NCBI RefSeq assembly: GCF_000425165.1
Contig: NZ_KE384319.1
Location: 186,001 to 250,000, forward strand
Source: Photobacterium halotolerans DSM 18316
GTDB lineage: Bacteria > Pseudomonadota > Gammaproteobacteria > Enterobacterales > Vibrionaceae
DNA: 64,000 bases
Direction: 5' to 3'
A model generated the notes under the pieces. That model was not told the origin of the DNA, did no database searches, and was given only the letters and a program-made list of their open reading frames with translations. Below, one piece after another: positions 45,084 through 59,000 of the stretch. How positions within the stretch are numbered: the stretch's first letter is position 1; every line of letters starts with the position of its first letter. A program made the position numbers and the translations under genes.

Positions 45084-46046
45084 TTATTTCTTTAGCAACT
45101 TAGCGAACCATTGCCTGTTGGGATCCTGAGTGAGCGCCCAGTGGGTATCCTCTTCTCTCTTCTCCAGATAAACCTGCAAGCCGGTGAAATAACGAAAAGC
45201 GGTCAGTTCTGAATCCTGACTGAAATGCGCCAGAAAAGCCTCTTCCAGGTCGGCCAGTTGCGCCAAGGTTGTCACACCGTTTTGCAAAGCCCATTGCACC
45301 GCATACGGGGAAACTTCGGTGCGAAAAAGTATCTGGGGTTCAATATATTTGATGCCAACCTCAATGCCCTGACTGAGCGAGACTGTCTGTTCCGACTCAG
45401 CTTCTTCCTTCAGCCTCTCACGCAAACTGGCCAGGCTGACGGCACGCTGAGCATCTGAGTAGCCATGGGTGGTTTTACAAAAGCGGATGGCAAACCCCAA
45501 CTGGTGACGTCCCACCAGCTCTAAGGTTTGTTCGAGATATTCCTGCGGAATGGCGTAACTTTTGGCCAGTTGCTCAACCGCCTGTGAAATATTGGGATAA
45601 ACAATACCGTTATATTCAACCTGAAAAGCACTGCTTAGCTGCCCCACCGGTTGGCCATCAATCGCCAGCGGCCAGCCCGGATAATTGACTCTGTCCCGTG
45701 CAATTTCAAACATCATCCAGGCGCTGTGTTTAAAGCCTTCAAATGCCTTGCCTTCCAGTTCAGAGTCTTCCAGCTCTTCTCTGGTCCATTGTGCGCCTAT
45801 CTGTAAATGCTTCTGATACTGCTGGTGCAGGCGTCCTTTCACTCTGTCACGCAGTATATCCAGCCCGCTTGCTTTGGTGCGGGAACAAAAGCCATAGCAT
45901 TCTTCGCAGCAAGGTACTTTGACCGGCGGATCATTATCGTAGTTAGGCTCGGGACGGAACACATGGCATTCATAGTAAGGCTCACCGCAAAACCAGCAGG
46001 TATGGCGAAATTCAAATGGCACATCGATAGACTGGACAATCGTCAT
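45084..46046 (-). CDS. zinc-ribbon protein of unknown function
   Basis: 320 residues, soluble. The N-terminus has a zinc-ribbon-like pair of Cys motifs (CWFCGEPYYEC and CCEECYGFC). The rest is helix-rich without motifs I recognise. Conserved hypothetical in Vibrionaceae by my impression. It is convergent with DUF411 and divergent from the DUF2786 gene. Confidence 0.6.
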   Translation of the reverse strand: MTIVQSIDVPFEFRHTCWFCGEPYYECHVFRPEPNYDNDPPVKVPCCEECYGFCSRTKASGLDILRDRVKGRLHQQYQKHLQIGAQWTREELEDSELEGKAFEGFKHSAWMMFEIARDRVNYPGWPLAIDGQPVGQLSSAFQVEYNGIVYPNISQAVEQLAKSYAIPQEYLEQTLELVGRHQLGFAIRFCKTTHGYSDAQRAVSLASLRERLKEEAESEQTVSLSQGIEVGIKYIEPQILFRTEVSPYAVQWALQNGVTTLAQLADLEEAFLAHFSQDSELTAFRYFTGLQVYLEKREEDTHWALTQDPNRQWFAKLLKK

Positions 46047-46222
46047 TACTTAGCTCGGTTTGATTTGCAAAAAGTGCGGCTCATTATGCGGTTCAACCAT
46101 AATCAGTACAAGGCAAGCGCTTCATTTCTCACTATCACAAAAGAATACCAACAGAGAATTTTGCCTTCCTGATAGCGAACACGCTAAAATACGTGACCGT
46201 TTTTTGAATGTGAGTGGTGTGG

Positions 46223-46921
46223 ATGTCTGAACAAAAGCGAAAGGCACTGAAAAAAATAGCCAAATGCCTTGAGTTAGGTAACTCGGCCAACGTCAATGAA
46301 GCAGCGCAAGCCATCAAAATGGCTCATCGCCTCATGCTCAAGTACGGCCTGGAGCAAGATGACATTGAATTCATCCAAATGGGCAAAACAAAATCAGCCA
46401 CCCTGTTACCGTCAGACATCAGTTCACACATATTGAAAATCATTCGTGGGATCAACCGCCGTTTTGGTGTCGAATGTGTGCTGACCAATTACAAAGGGCT
46501 CAAACAGGCTGAGTTTATCGGCGTGGCCGAGCGTGCAATTTTTGCCGCTTTTGCCTTCGATGTCGTGTACCGCGAAATGAACCAGCAAACCGGCCAGTTC
46601 CGTAACAGCTTTGCCGGTACCGGGGCCAGTGCAAGCGAAGTCACACGCCGTGTTTCCTCTTTCCTTGCCGGCTGGATAGAAGGCGCGCTGGAAAAGCTGC
46701 CAATTCTGAACACCGACGATGACCATGACAAACGCATGAGTAATTTCATCGACCGTGAATTTGAAAATCTGGATCGCGAAACCTTCAAAAAACAATTGCA
46801 GGAAGCCATGAAGGCAATGACAGATGATTATGAGAAAGGCATGAAAAAAGGCCGTTCGATCTCGGTTAACCGGCCGGTCGGCGGAACACGCAAAGAAGCA
46901 ACAAAACTGCTGGAGCAGTAA
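46223..46921 (+). CDS. DUF2786 family protein
   Basis: 232 residues. The N-terminal region (KRKALKKIAKCLELGNSANVNEAAQAI, then AHRLMLKYGLEQDDIE) is the DUF2786 domain, often seen in phage or accessory DNA. The C-terminal part is basic and ends with GTRKEATKLLEQ. No function known. ATG 46223 (MSEQKR) was chosen; two codons upstream are also open. Confidence 0.72.
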   Translation: MSEQKRKALKKIAKCLELGNSANVNEAAQAIKMAHRLMLKYGLEQDDIEFIQMGKTKSATLLPSDISSHILKIIRGINRRFGVECVLTNYKGLKQAEFIGVAERAIFAAFAFDVVYREMNQQTGQFRNSFAGTGASASEVTRRVSSFLAGWIEGALEKLPILNTDDDHDKRMSNFIDREFENLDRETFKKQLQEAMKAMTDDYEKGMKKGRSISVNRPVGGTRKEATKLLEQ

Positions 46922-46977
46922 CTGCACGGCGCGCAGCATAATTAAAAAACAGCATAAAAAAACAAAATAGTCAAAAA

Positions 46978-47006
46978 ATCCGGTGCCTGTAGAGCACCGG
47001 ATTTTG
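46978..47006 (-). terminator. bidirectional terminator between DUF2786 and the NRPS gene
   Basis: ATCCGGTGC (46978-46986) pairs with GCACCGGAT (46994-47002). The minus strand has a T6 run after it, the plus strand has TTT, so both convergent genes can end here. Confidence 0.88.
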
Positions 47007-47027
47007 AGTCTATTCTGAATAATTGAG

Positions 47028-50000
47028 TTACCGCGTATTCTCGGTATCCGTTGCTCTATCAACTAAAGCATCAACCGATATTTCCTGCAACAACGCATCA
47101 ATGCACTCCCCTAACCGACGGCGGTTCTCGGCATCCGCCATCATAGTGACATGATCGCCATCCACTTTTTTCACAACCAGCGAATGTGCCGGCAAATAAT
47201 GTTCCCATCCCAGTGCCGAGTTATCCGTGCGGTTAAAGCCCTGAGGTTTGATAGCCTCCCAATACCGAATCAGATCGTCACTGCGCATGGGTGGCATTTC
47301 TTCTTTGGCTTTGAATAAATGCACTGTCAGTTCCGATGGCGAGATTGTTGTTGCGCCAACCAAAGTCGCATAATGATAACGCTGGTTCCACAACAACAGC
47401 TCTGCCTGATGATCGTCCATCTGTGTACTGATCCCCCTTTCTTTCAACGTTCTGAGCGCAGCCTGTAACGGCATCTCACGAAGTTGTGCCAGCAAGGCCA
47501 GATCAAGATCGGCATGCTCCACTTCAAGCCAGCTCAGGAAAAGCGCTGTTACGCTGCTCATCGCCTGTTGTGGCCGCATGGTATCAAGCAGTCCCAGCAG
47601 AGCCACTTCTTCCCCTTCCCTTTGCAATTGCAGTGCAACCTGATAGGCAAGAATGCCGCCAGACGAATACCCGAACAGATGGTACGGCCCACGCGGCTGT
47701 ACCTGACGAATCAGCGCGATACTGGCTGCTGCCATACCGGCCATAGTCTCGGGCAACGGCTGCGCCCTATCCGGCCAGGGTACGGCATAAACAGGATGGT
47801 CCGGGTTAATGACTTTCGCTATCTCATACACGTAGGAATGATCACCAAAGCCTGTGGGCAGAAAGAACAAGGGGGAACGTATGCCACTGCGGCGAGCCGG
47901 TAATGCGCTTCGCGGGCGTCGCTCGCCGAACTGGTTATCGAGCTGATCAGCCAAATCGGCCAGTACCGGATGATCAAATATGGCCTGTACCGAAAGGCTC
48001 AGACCAAGCGGCTGTGCCATGCTCACCTGGCGCACCGCCAGCAGGGAGTGACCTCCCAACTCAAAGAAATGATCGTAACGGCCCACCTGCTCTATTCCCA
48101 GTAAATCTTGCCACAGTTGAGCCAGCATTATTTCAGTGTCTCCCTGAGGCGGCACATAGTCTGCGTCCGCAACAGCCTGACCTTGCGGTGCAGGTAATGC
48201 ACGTCTGTCCACCTTACCATTCGGTGTCAGCGGCAGGTGCTCGAGCCAGATGTAAGCCGCGGGCAGCATATAAGCCGGCAGAGACTCCGCCAGATACCTG
48301 CGCAGTGCCTGTGTGTCCGGAGCTGATGCACCGTCATTGAGTGTCAGCCAGGCAACCAGATGCTGGCCATCACCCAGAGGATATAGATCGACCACCACAT
48401 CACGAACCGCAGCATGTGCCCGCAGATATTGCTCGATTTCGCCCATTTCGATCCGGAAGCCGCGAATTTTCATCTGCCGGTCGTTGCGTCCCTGATATTC
48501 CAGACTACCATCCGGCAGATAACGCACCAGATCACCGGTCCGGTACATGTTAGCTCCTGCGTTGAATGGATCGGGCAGGAACCGCTCAGCACTCATTTCC
48601 GGACGATTCAGATACCCCAGAGCCACGCCGACACCACCAATATAAAGCTCACCCACAGCGCCACGAGGAACAACCCGCCCCCGCGCATCCAGTACATAAG
48701 CACGCGTGTTACCTATCGGCTTACCTATAGGTAAACGATCACGATCATCAAAGTGCTCGATATGCGCCGCGGTAGCAAAAGTCGTTGTTTCGGTTGGCCC
48801 GTAGGCGTGGATCAGCTTTACCGGTCCCTGATATTGCAGCAGCGTCGCGAAAGCGGCCGGGTCTTCCTTCTCGCCGCCGCAAATCAAATATCTGAGCTGA
48901 GACAAAGTGCTGCCAAGGGTATGAACATATTGATTAAACAAAGCGGTTGTCAAAAATAAGGCCGTGATCTGCTGCCTTTGCAATACCTCCGCAAAGGCTT
49001 TGGCATCCAGGACGGTTTGCGGGGAGATGACCACCAGCTGACCGCCATTGAGCAAGGCTGACCACACTTCCATCGTTGACGCATCAAAGGCCGGATTCGC
49101 TGCAAATGCGACAATGTCTGTCTCGTTGAAGTCCGCATAACCGTTGTTGATCACGAGCCGGCTGACGCCCTGATGCGGTGTCATTACACCTTTAGGCTGA
49201 CCGGTCGACCCTGAGGTGTACATGATATATGCCGTTGCTGTACTTGACCGCGGCCGTTCAGGGTTGTCAGTGCGCTGGCTGCGCTCATCAGCTAAGACAT
49301 AAGACAGTGCATCATCACCCGGCTGTTCTGCAATCATGATACACGCACCGCAATCACGGATGATCCATGCCTGCCGGGATTCCGGTAGCTTGGGATCAAT
49401 AGGCACGTATACCGCGCCGGCTTTGAGTACAGCCAACTGCGCCACAACCAGATCCAGGCTGCGTCCCAACCTGACCGCCACCGGATCACCGGTTTGGAGA
49501 CCCCGTTCAATCAGGACATGGGCCAGTTGATTGGCCTGAGTATTCAACTCGGCATAACTTACAGAACGCGGCCCATCAGTAACGGCAATCGCATCAGGAT
49601 TAGCGCGTACCTGCTGTTCAAACACAGTATGCACACAGCAGTCTGCCGGATAAGCCGTGGTCGTCTGATTCCAGGTTTCCAGCTGCAAGCGATACTCAGC
49701 ATCGGTGACTATGTCCAGCGTATTGACAGGCAAATCAGGCGTTGTATCCAGAGCATGAGACAATGAAATCAGCGCCTGCAACATATATTCGCAAACCCTG
49801 ACTGCCTCAACCGGCTGACTGATTTGCGCTGTCAGGCCGAGTGAATCGCCGCCATCTTCAACTGACATAACAAAGGGATAATTGGTTCGTTCTTCAGCAC
49901 TGAGCAGTTCAATACCTGCCGGTAAAATTAACTCGTCACCCTGGTTATGGCGGTAGTTCAGTAACGCGCTGAACAATGGTGCTCCTGCCGGCAGACCACT

Positions 50001-53000
50001 GCAGCGCTGAGCCAGTGCCAGAGGCGCATGCTCGTGCTCAAGCAAACCACTCAAATTCTGGTGTGCCTGCTGCACCGCGCTCACTACATCCTTATCATTA
50101 ATATCCAGGCGAAGCGGCAGCGTATTGATGAACAGTCCCATCGCCTGCTCTGCACCTTCACCGGCCTGCATCCGACCAAGCAATACAGTGCCGAATACCA
50201 CAGTATCCCGACCCGTAACGCGAGAGAGCACCTGCGCCCAGGCCAGATGGCAAAGACTGGCCAGGCTGACTCCCAGCTTGCGTGCCTGCTCTCGCAAAGT
50301 GCGATTGAGATCGCCGGGAACAGGCAACTGCGAGGTCACAACGCGCTTGCCGTCTCCACGAACATCATTCAGCCCGAATGGCAGCACTGGCTCTTCGATA
50401 TCAACCAGCATCTGGCGGAAATACACCTCATGCTGTGTCTGACTCATCCCCAGCCGACTTTGTGCAATAACATTTCGGTATGGTGGCGCGGCCGTCAACT
50501 CACTGGATCTGCCAGCCAGAATAGTGGCAATCTCACTTTCAATCAGTGCCGACGTTGAATGATCGCCGATCAGATGGTGCCATTGCTGCAGCATGAGCCA
50601 GCGACCGTCTTCGTCCTGACTGACCACCATATTCAGCAGCGGCGCCTTCGTCAGATCCAGGCGGGAACAACGGGAGTCAAAGCGAGCCAGTAACTGCTCT
50701 GCCACTGGCCCGTCGGCCGGATTCAGCGCGACGTCACTAACAGGTAAAGCGGCATGGCGCCAGACTACCTGCACAGATTCTGACAGGCCATGACTGAGAA
50801 AAGCAGAACGCAGAATATCATGACGATCAACCACTTGCTGCATAGCCGACAACCAATTGTCGAGCCGTTGGCGACTGTCAAAGCGCAGTAAAGCGGACAG
50901 CAGGTAGGTATCACCCTGTTCATTCAGTAAATGGTGGAAATAAATCCCTTCCTGCAATGGCGACAAGCCATAGATATCCTGCACATTACCCACACCGCCC
51001 GGCACCGTCGCCACTATCTGCTCAATGTCCTGCTGATTCAGATTTGCCAGTGGGACTAATTCAGGAGTAATACTTGTGATGCCGACAGTGATCCGGTTCT
51101 CCGGAATCCGGATTTCCTGCTGAGAACCCAGCGCTGCAGCCAGTGAGGCCAGCGTGGGGGCAGAAAACAGGGTTTTGACATCCGCGGCAAGCCCCTGGCG
51201 ACGGAGTTCAGCCATCAGTTTCACCACAAGCAATGAATGACCACCCAGCTCGAAGAAATTGTCATTCCTGCCAATGTATTCACGTTCCAGTATTGTTGCC
51301 CAGATCTTAGCAAGCAAGATTTCCGTTTCACCTTGTGGCGCCGCATAAGCACGGCCAGCCTCTGATCCCGGCAAAGGCAGCGCTCGGCGATCCAGTTTGC
51401 CGTTAGGAGACACCGGCAGCGCTGTCATATATACAAAGGCCGATGGGATCATATGTTCAGGCAGACGCGCGCTCAGGAACCGGCGTAATTGTTCAGTCAG
51501 CGCAGATCTATCATTGTCTGTCTCAACCGCCACTTCAGGAACAACCCAGGCTATCAAGCGTTTATCGCCGCTGGTACCGGCCGGCGCATCAACAACCGCA
51601 TCTTTTAACGCAGGATAAGCACCGAGCTGAGTTTCGATTTCGCCCAGCTCAATACGGAAACCACGAATTTTCACCTGATGATCATTGCGTCCGAGAAATT
51701 CCAGACTGCCGTCAGCAAGATAACGGACCAGATCGCCTGTGCGGTACATACGTCCCGGCGGATGGAAAGGATCGTCAAGAAAACGCTCAGCCGTTAACAC
51801 TGGCTGATTGAGATAACCACGAGCCACCTGAACCCCACCGATATACAGCTCGCCGACAGATCCCTTAGGGACAGGCTTACCGTAGTCATCCAGCAGATAC
51901 ACGCGGGTATTACTGACCGGACGGCCAATTGAGGGAACCGGAGCATTAAGATCCAGCGGTGCCGATGTTGCCACCACAGTCGTTTCGGTCGGCCCGTAGT
52001 TATTCACCACAGTCAACCCTGCCGGGACATCCAGCGGCCAGCGGCGGACACTGTCTCCGCCAATCAGCAACTGACGCAGCGACTGCGGCACAGTGCCGCC
52101 TGCCAGGGCAGCTTCAGCAAGCGGCGTCACCATGAAGGAAACCTGTGCGCCACTGTTTTGCCACCAGTGCAGCAAGGCATCGCTGTCACCTTTTACCTGC
52201 AGCGGCGGCATCAGTAACCTTGCTCCCAGTGACAGGGCCGGCCAGATTTCCCAGACACAGGCATCAAAACCCAGTCCCGCCATGCAAGTGCTTTTCTCCC
52301 GCGCCTGCAGCCCGGTTGCTTCAGCATGCCAGCCAATCAGGTTGAGCAACTGCGCATGCTCAACCATCACCCCTTTCGGGCGTCCGGTAGAGCCAGAGGT
52401 ATAAACCACATAAGCCAGATGTTCAGGGCAAACCACTGTGTCTGGCGCACCAACAGACACAGGTGTTGCCAGCGGCTCATCCAAAGCCAGTACAGGAACC
52501 TGAACATCACCCAGCGATTGACGGCCGGCCGAGTCGGCCAGCAAAAGCACCGGGGCGCTGTCTGTCAGAATATAATGAAGCCGTTCAGCCGGATAATCCG
52601 GATCCAACGGCACATACGCTCCTCCTGCCTTTAACACGGCCAGCAACGCAACAATCATGTCTGGCTTCCGGGCAGCGCAGACGGCCACTCTTGTTTCAGT
52701 GCCGACACCACGGACAATCAGTCCGTGGGCCAATCGGTTTGCCCGGTTGTCCAGCTGACCGTAACTCAGCACTTCATCACCGCATACCAGTGCAACAGCC
52801 TGAGGAGATCGGCTGGCCTGCTCCTCAATCAATTGATGCACACTGGCAGCGCCGCGATAGACACGTTCAGTCTGATTCAGACCATCAAGCAACAGCTTAC
52901 GTTCGTTGTCAGACAAGATATCAACCTGCGACACCGGCTGGCTGACATCTGCCGCCATCGCTGTCAGCACCGCCAGCAGATAATCACCAATACGCTGTGC

Positions 53001-56000
53001 AGTTCCGGCCTCAAACAATGCAGTGGCAAAATTCAGCACACCGGTGATCTGCTCACCGCTCTCTTCCAGTGCCAGGGTTAAATCAAATTTGGCGATATCG
53101 TACCCGAGTCCGGCCTCGGCCACCTCCAGCCCTGGCAACCTGATGTCGCGAACCGTGCCATCCTGCCAGGACAGCATCACCTGAAACAGCGGTGTTCTGT
53201 CAAGCTGACGAGGCGGATTGAGCGCCTCCACCACCTGCTCAAAAGGTAAATCGCTGTTTTCACGCGCCGCCAGTACGGCCTGTCTGATCCTTGTCAGCAA
53301 GGTATCCAGAGAGGGATCGTCACGCAGGTCGATATGCAGGGCCAGGGTACTGACAAAGAAACCGACAACAGACTCTACCTCCAGCCGCCCGCGGTTGGCA
53401 TCGGGCATACCTACCACAACCTGCTGCTGCCCCGACAGCCGCGACAGCACGACACCCCAGGCAGCCAGTACCGTCATAAAGAGCGAGGTGCCGTGTTGCT
53501 TGCTGAGGTGGCGCAGTGACTGGGTCAGCGCCTCATCTATCTCAAGCGGCACTTCTGCGCCGGCAAAAGACTGAACCGGAGGGCGTGGTTTGTCCGTCGG
53601 CAATGTCAGTTGCGTCGGTGCATCGCCCAGCGAGTCACGCCAGAACTGTGTCTGCCTGTCCAGCTGATCCTGACTGAGAGACTCTCGCTGCCAATGGGCA
53701 TAGTCAGCATACTGCAGCCTGAGCGGTGGCAAAGGATTCTCCCGGTTGTGACTAAACGCCTGGTATAGCTCACCCAGCTCTTTGAGCAGGATTTTGGTTG
53801 ACCAGCCATCTGAGACTATGTGATGGCAAACCAACAGAAACAGAGTGTGATTGTCCGTGATCTGCCAGACATGGGCGCGGACCAGTGGTCCGTTGTTCAG
53901 ATCAAAGGGTGCAGCCATCTCTCGACGAGCTTCATCCATCGCCCGACGCCGGGCGTCCGCTTCCGATTCGGCTCGCAAGTCATGCCATGACTGGGGCATA
54001 GCCTGCTCAGGAAGGAAACGCACCTGAGGCTGATCTCCCTCCGTTGCTACCATACTGCGCAGGCTTTCATGACGTGAATACAAAGCATCCAGACTCTGGC
54101 TGAAGGCTGTTTTATCAAGTGCCCCCGTCAATACCAGTGCTAACGGGATATGATAGGTTTCGCTGGTGCCTTCGATCTGACTCAGAAACCACAATCTTTG
54201 CTGCGCAAACGATAAGGGCACAGGCTCCTGCCTGGAAACAGGCATCACAGGACGCTGCCGGATATCTCCCTCTCCCTGCAACTGTTCGGCCAGCACATGC
54301 AGCACAGGCGTTGAGAACAGAGATGGCAGTGACAGCGTCCAGCCAGCCTGTTCAATCCGGTTGGCCAGTTGTACCGCCAGTAGAGAATGCCCGCCCAGGT
54401 CGAAGAAATTATCATTGCGACCCACAGATTCAACACCCAGCAAAGAGGCCCACAAAGCAGCCAGCAGGCACTCCTTTTCGCCTTTCGGCGGCTCATAGAC
54501 TTCGCGGTTCCCGGCCAGCTTTTCCGGTGCCGGCAGAGCACGTTTATCCAGCTTGCCATTGGTTGTCAGCGGCATTTCGTCCAGACAGACAAATGCTGCG
54601 GGTACCATATAGTCCGGCAGACGGTTTGACAGGAACTGACGCCATTGTGCGGCCAGTGTTTCCCTGTCAGTCTGCCCCTTAGGAACAACCCAGGCCACCA
54701 GCCGTTTATCGCCATCGGCAGCCTGCCAGGCATCAACGGCCACATTGGCCACCTTCGGATGGGCAAGCAGTGCCGCTTCCACTTCACCGCATTCAATGCG
54801 GAAACCACGAATTTTGACCTGCTGATCGTTACGCCCTAAATATTCCAGCTCACCGTTTGACAGATAACGGGCCAAATCGCCTGAGCGGTACAAACGCCCG
54901 CCGTCATGAAACGGGTCATCAAGGAAACGCTCTGCATTTAACGCCGGCCGGTTCAGATAGCCGCGTGCGACGCCGTCACCGCCCACATACAATTCACCGA
55001 TCGCGCCGTACGGCACCGGCTGACCGTGCGAATCCAGCAGATACAGACGAAGATCAGAGAGACGATGCCCGATCGGGCTGCCGCTGGCATGAATATCTGA
55101 CGGTGACATGACCCGATAAGTCACATGTACCGTTGTTTCGGTAATCCCGTACATATTCACCAACAACGGCGCATCAGCACTGTGGCGGTCGTACCAGGGC
55201 GCGAGATCGGCCGGGTTGAGCATTTCACCGCCAAAGATGATGTATCTGAGCTGGTGTGGTGTATCATCCTGCGCCTGAATAAAGGCTTTGAACGCGCTCG
55301 GGGTCTGGTTCAGCACAGTGACACCACTCTGACAGACAAGGCGGTAAAAGTCCTTTGCAGAACGGGCTGTTGCCTGTGGCACCATCACTAAGCGGCCACC
55401 GTGTCTCAGTGCCCCCCAGATCTCCCATACAGAAAAATCAAACGCAAAGGAGTGGAACAGACACCAGACATCCTCAGCATTGAAACCGAAATCGGCATCT
55501 GTGGCTGTAAACAGGCGGTCAACCTGGCGGTGCTCAACCATCACTCCCTTGGGCTGGCCTGTTGAGCCGGAGGTGTAGATAACATAGGCCAGACTGGCCG
55601 GTGATAAGCCCGCAACCTGCGGATCACGGCTATCCCCTGCCAAAGGCTTATCCAGCGACAGCAGAGGGATCGCTTGCTCTCCGAGAGCAGACCGGCCCGC
55701 TTCATCGGCCAGTAACAACACAGGATCAGCATCCTGAACAATGTATTGCAGACGTTCGTCGGAATAAGCCGGATCTAACGGCACATAGGCTCCCCCTGCT
55801 TTAAGAATGGCGAGAATAGCAACGACTGTGCCGATCCCCCGCTCCGTGCACAACGCAACCAGAGTATCAGGCCCGACGCCTCGCGCGATCAGTTCATGAG
55901 CAAGCTGATTGGCCTGCTGGTTCAGGGACTGGTAACTCAGATGCTGGTCGCCGGACACCAGAGCGATGGCATCCGGTGTTTTCGCTGCTATCGCTTCAAA

Positions 56001-59000
56001 TCTATGGTGGAGACAACACTGCTCTGTAATTTGATTTTCAGACTGATTACTGCCATCTAATAACCACTGACGTTCAGTATCCGGGAGAAGGTTAATGCGG
56101 TTAACCGGCTCTGACACACCTTTTGCCATCGCGATCAATACCTGACGCAGATACGCAACATAACGTTCAGCCGTGGCCCGATCGAACAGGGCGGTTGCGA
56201 AATACAGTGCCCCTGTGACTTCCTGGCCGTGATCGGTGAGATCCAGTGTCAAATCATACTTAGCGGCCGCGTAGCCCGGTGCCAGAGGCTCCGCATCCAG
56301 TCCCGGTAAACGAATGTCGTAACCAGCATTTTCCTGCCAGGCCAGCATTACCTGAAACAGTGGGGTATAAGCACGTTGTCGTGGCGGATTAACCTGCTCA
56401 ACCACTTGTTCAAACGGTAAGTCACCATTTTCCTGCGCCGAGAGCAATGTCTCGCGAACTTGCTGTAACAGTGCCGGGCACTCAATGTCGCCGGACAGAT
56501 CCAGCCGCAACGCCAGTGTGCTGACAAAGAAACCCATCATGGGCTCGGTATCTAACTGCCTGCGGTTGGCATCCGGCGTACCAATAACGACATCCTGCTG
56601 CCCCGACAGCCGGGACAGCACTATGCCCCAGGCGGCCAGCACAGTCATAAACAAGGTAGCGCCATTGCGCTGGCTGAACTGGCGTAATGCCTGGGCCAGT
56701 TCGCCTTCGAGGCGGATCGCAACCTGATCCCCGGCAAACGACTGCACGGCCGGACGAGGACGGTCTGTCGGCAACGTCAGTAAGACCGGCGCATCATTCA
56801 GCTGTTGTTGCCAGTAATCTGCCTGACTCGACAAGCGCTCTGGCGTCAGCCACTGACGTTGCCAGCTGGCATAATCCGCGTACTGCACAGGTAACGGGCG
56901 TAACGGATTCGGTTCACCTTGTGTAAAAGCCTGATATAGGGCTGCCAGTTCACGCAACAAGATGCCGTTAGACCAGCCATCGGACACCAGGTGATGACAG
57001 GTAAAGGTAAAGATCTGCTCGTCATCACTGAGCCGGATAAGGCCAACACGCAGCAGAGGACCATTCATTAAGTCAAACGGTCTGGCTGCTTCACTCGCGG
57101 CGATCTGGAGTGCCTGCGCGTCTGCCTTGTCTGTATCGGATAGCTGACGCAAATCATGCACAGTCAGCGGCAGTTCAGTCGCAGACAGGATCTGTGCACT
57201 GGGCTGGCCATCATGGCTGGTAAACACAGTGCGTAACGCTTCATGGCGCGCATAAATGGTATCCAGGCTGCGTTGCCAGCACGGAATATCCAGCGAACCC
57301 CGTAGGCGTACCGCCAGTGGCATATGATAGATTTCACTCATGCCATCCAGCTGTGTCAGAAACCATAATCGCTGCTGGGCAAACGACAATGGCAGTCGTT
57401 CACCTCGTGCAGCAGGCTCAATGGGCGGTAATACGTCAGTATTGTCTGTCGTCAACTGGCGGGCCAGTTGATGCAGCACAGGGTTGGCGAACAATGCTGA
57501 CAAAGCCAGCGGCTGGCCTAACTGCTGCATCCGGTTAGCCAGACGTACGGCCAGCAACGAATGGCCACCCAACGCGAAGAAGTTATCATCCCGGCCTACC
57601 CGCTCTACCCCAAGCAAGGCTTCCCACAGGGTTGCCAGTTGCTGCTCAGTTTCATTTTCGGGAGGTGTATAGACAGCACGCGACTGGCTCTGCGCCTGAG
57701 GTTCCGGCAATGCACGGCGTTCCAGCTTGCCATTGGGCGATAGCGGTATTGCGTCAATCGGTATAAAAGCAACAGGCACCATGTAATCCGGCAGCAGACC
57801 GGTCAGATAGTCCCGCAATCCGGCTTCGTCCGGCTTACAGTCGTCACCAGCCACAAACCAGGCAATCAGGCGCTTGTCACCATGTCTGTCACTGCGGGCG
57901 TCCACAACGACATCGTGCACCTGCGGATGCGTCAGCAATACAGCCTCAATTTCACCACATTCAATACGAAAACCGCGGATTTTTACCTGCTGATCATTAC
58001 GACCCAGATATTCAATGTTGCCATCCGGCAGGTAGCGTGCCAGATCACCGGTCCGGTACATACGTCCGCCATGTTCGGCATTGAACGGATCACTGAGAAA
58101 CCTTTCAGCGTTCAGTTCAGGACGATTCAGATACCCGCGTGCGACTTGTATCCCTCCGATATACATTTCACCCACCGCGCCTAGAGGTACAGGCTGACCG
58201 TATTTGTCTAACAGATAAATACGGGTATTTGCGACCGGGCGACCAATAGGAACGGTCACCAGATCTGTCTCGCGAGAACAATGCCAGGCGGTCACATCAA
58301 TCGCGGCTTCGGTCGGCCCGTAAAGATTATGCAATTGTACATGTGGCAACTGACGGTAACATGCCTTCACTAATGAGGCAGGTAGCGCCTCACCACTGCA
58401 GATAACCCGCGTGACAGGCTGACAGCGTTCTGCCGCGCCGCTGCAGGCAAGAAAGCTTTGCAGCATGGAAGGTACGAAATGCAGAGTTGTTACCTCGTAA
58501 CGGGAAATGGTTCGGCTGAGATAATCCGGATCTTTATGCCCTTCCGGACGTGCCATCACCAGTCTGGCCCCGTACATCAGCGGCCAGAAAAATTCCCAGA
58601 CTGACACATCAAAACCAAACGGTGTTTTCTGAAGTACCGTATCCTCTGCGGTCAGCCCGTAAGCTTCCTGCATCCAGATCAAGCGGTTAACTATACCCCT
58701 GTGCTCATTCATCGCGCCTTTCGGTTTACCTGTTGAACCCGAGGTATAGATGACATATGCCAAATTATCAGGCTGAGACCGTGGCGCTGGATTCTCGCAG
58801 CTCACATCAGATGGCAGGTTGCCGTTTAACGACAGTTCAGGAATAGCGTGCTTGCCGAGCGCATTACGTCCGGCTTCATCAGTCAGTAGCAAAACGGAAG
58901 CAGCATCTTGCAGAATGTATTGTAACCGCTCGCCGGGATAAGCCGGATCCAGAGGAACGTAAGCCCCACCGGCTTTCAGGATGCCAAGCAGGCCGATCAC

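Noticed and set aside
46424-47062. 212-residue minus-strand frame across the DUF2786 gene
   Set aside because: Shadow frame of DUF2786; it also runs through the terminator.
50028-50558. Plus-strand frames across the NRPS gene (several of 60-187 residues)
   Set aside because: All are antisense shadows in a GC-rich repetitive gene; none has a ribosome site or known domain.
54967-54979. matS-like 13-mer in the NRPS gene (GCGACGCCGTCAC)
   Set aside because: One mismatch inside the invariant half-site, in GC-rich coding sequence far from the cluster; not counted.
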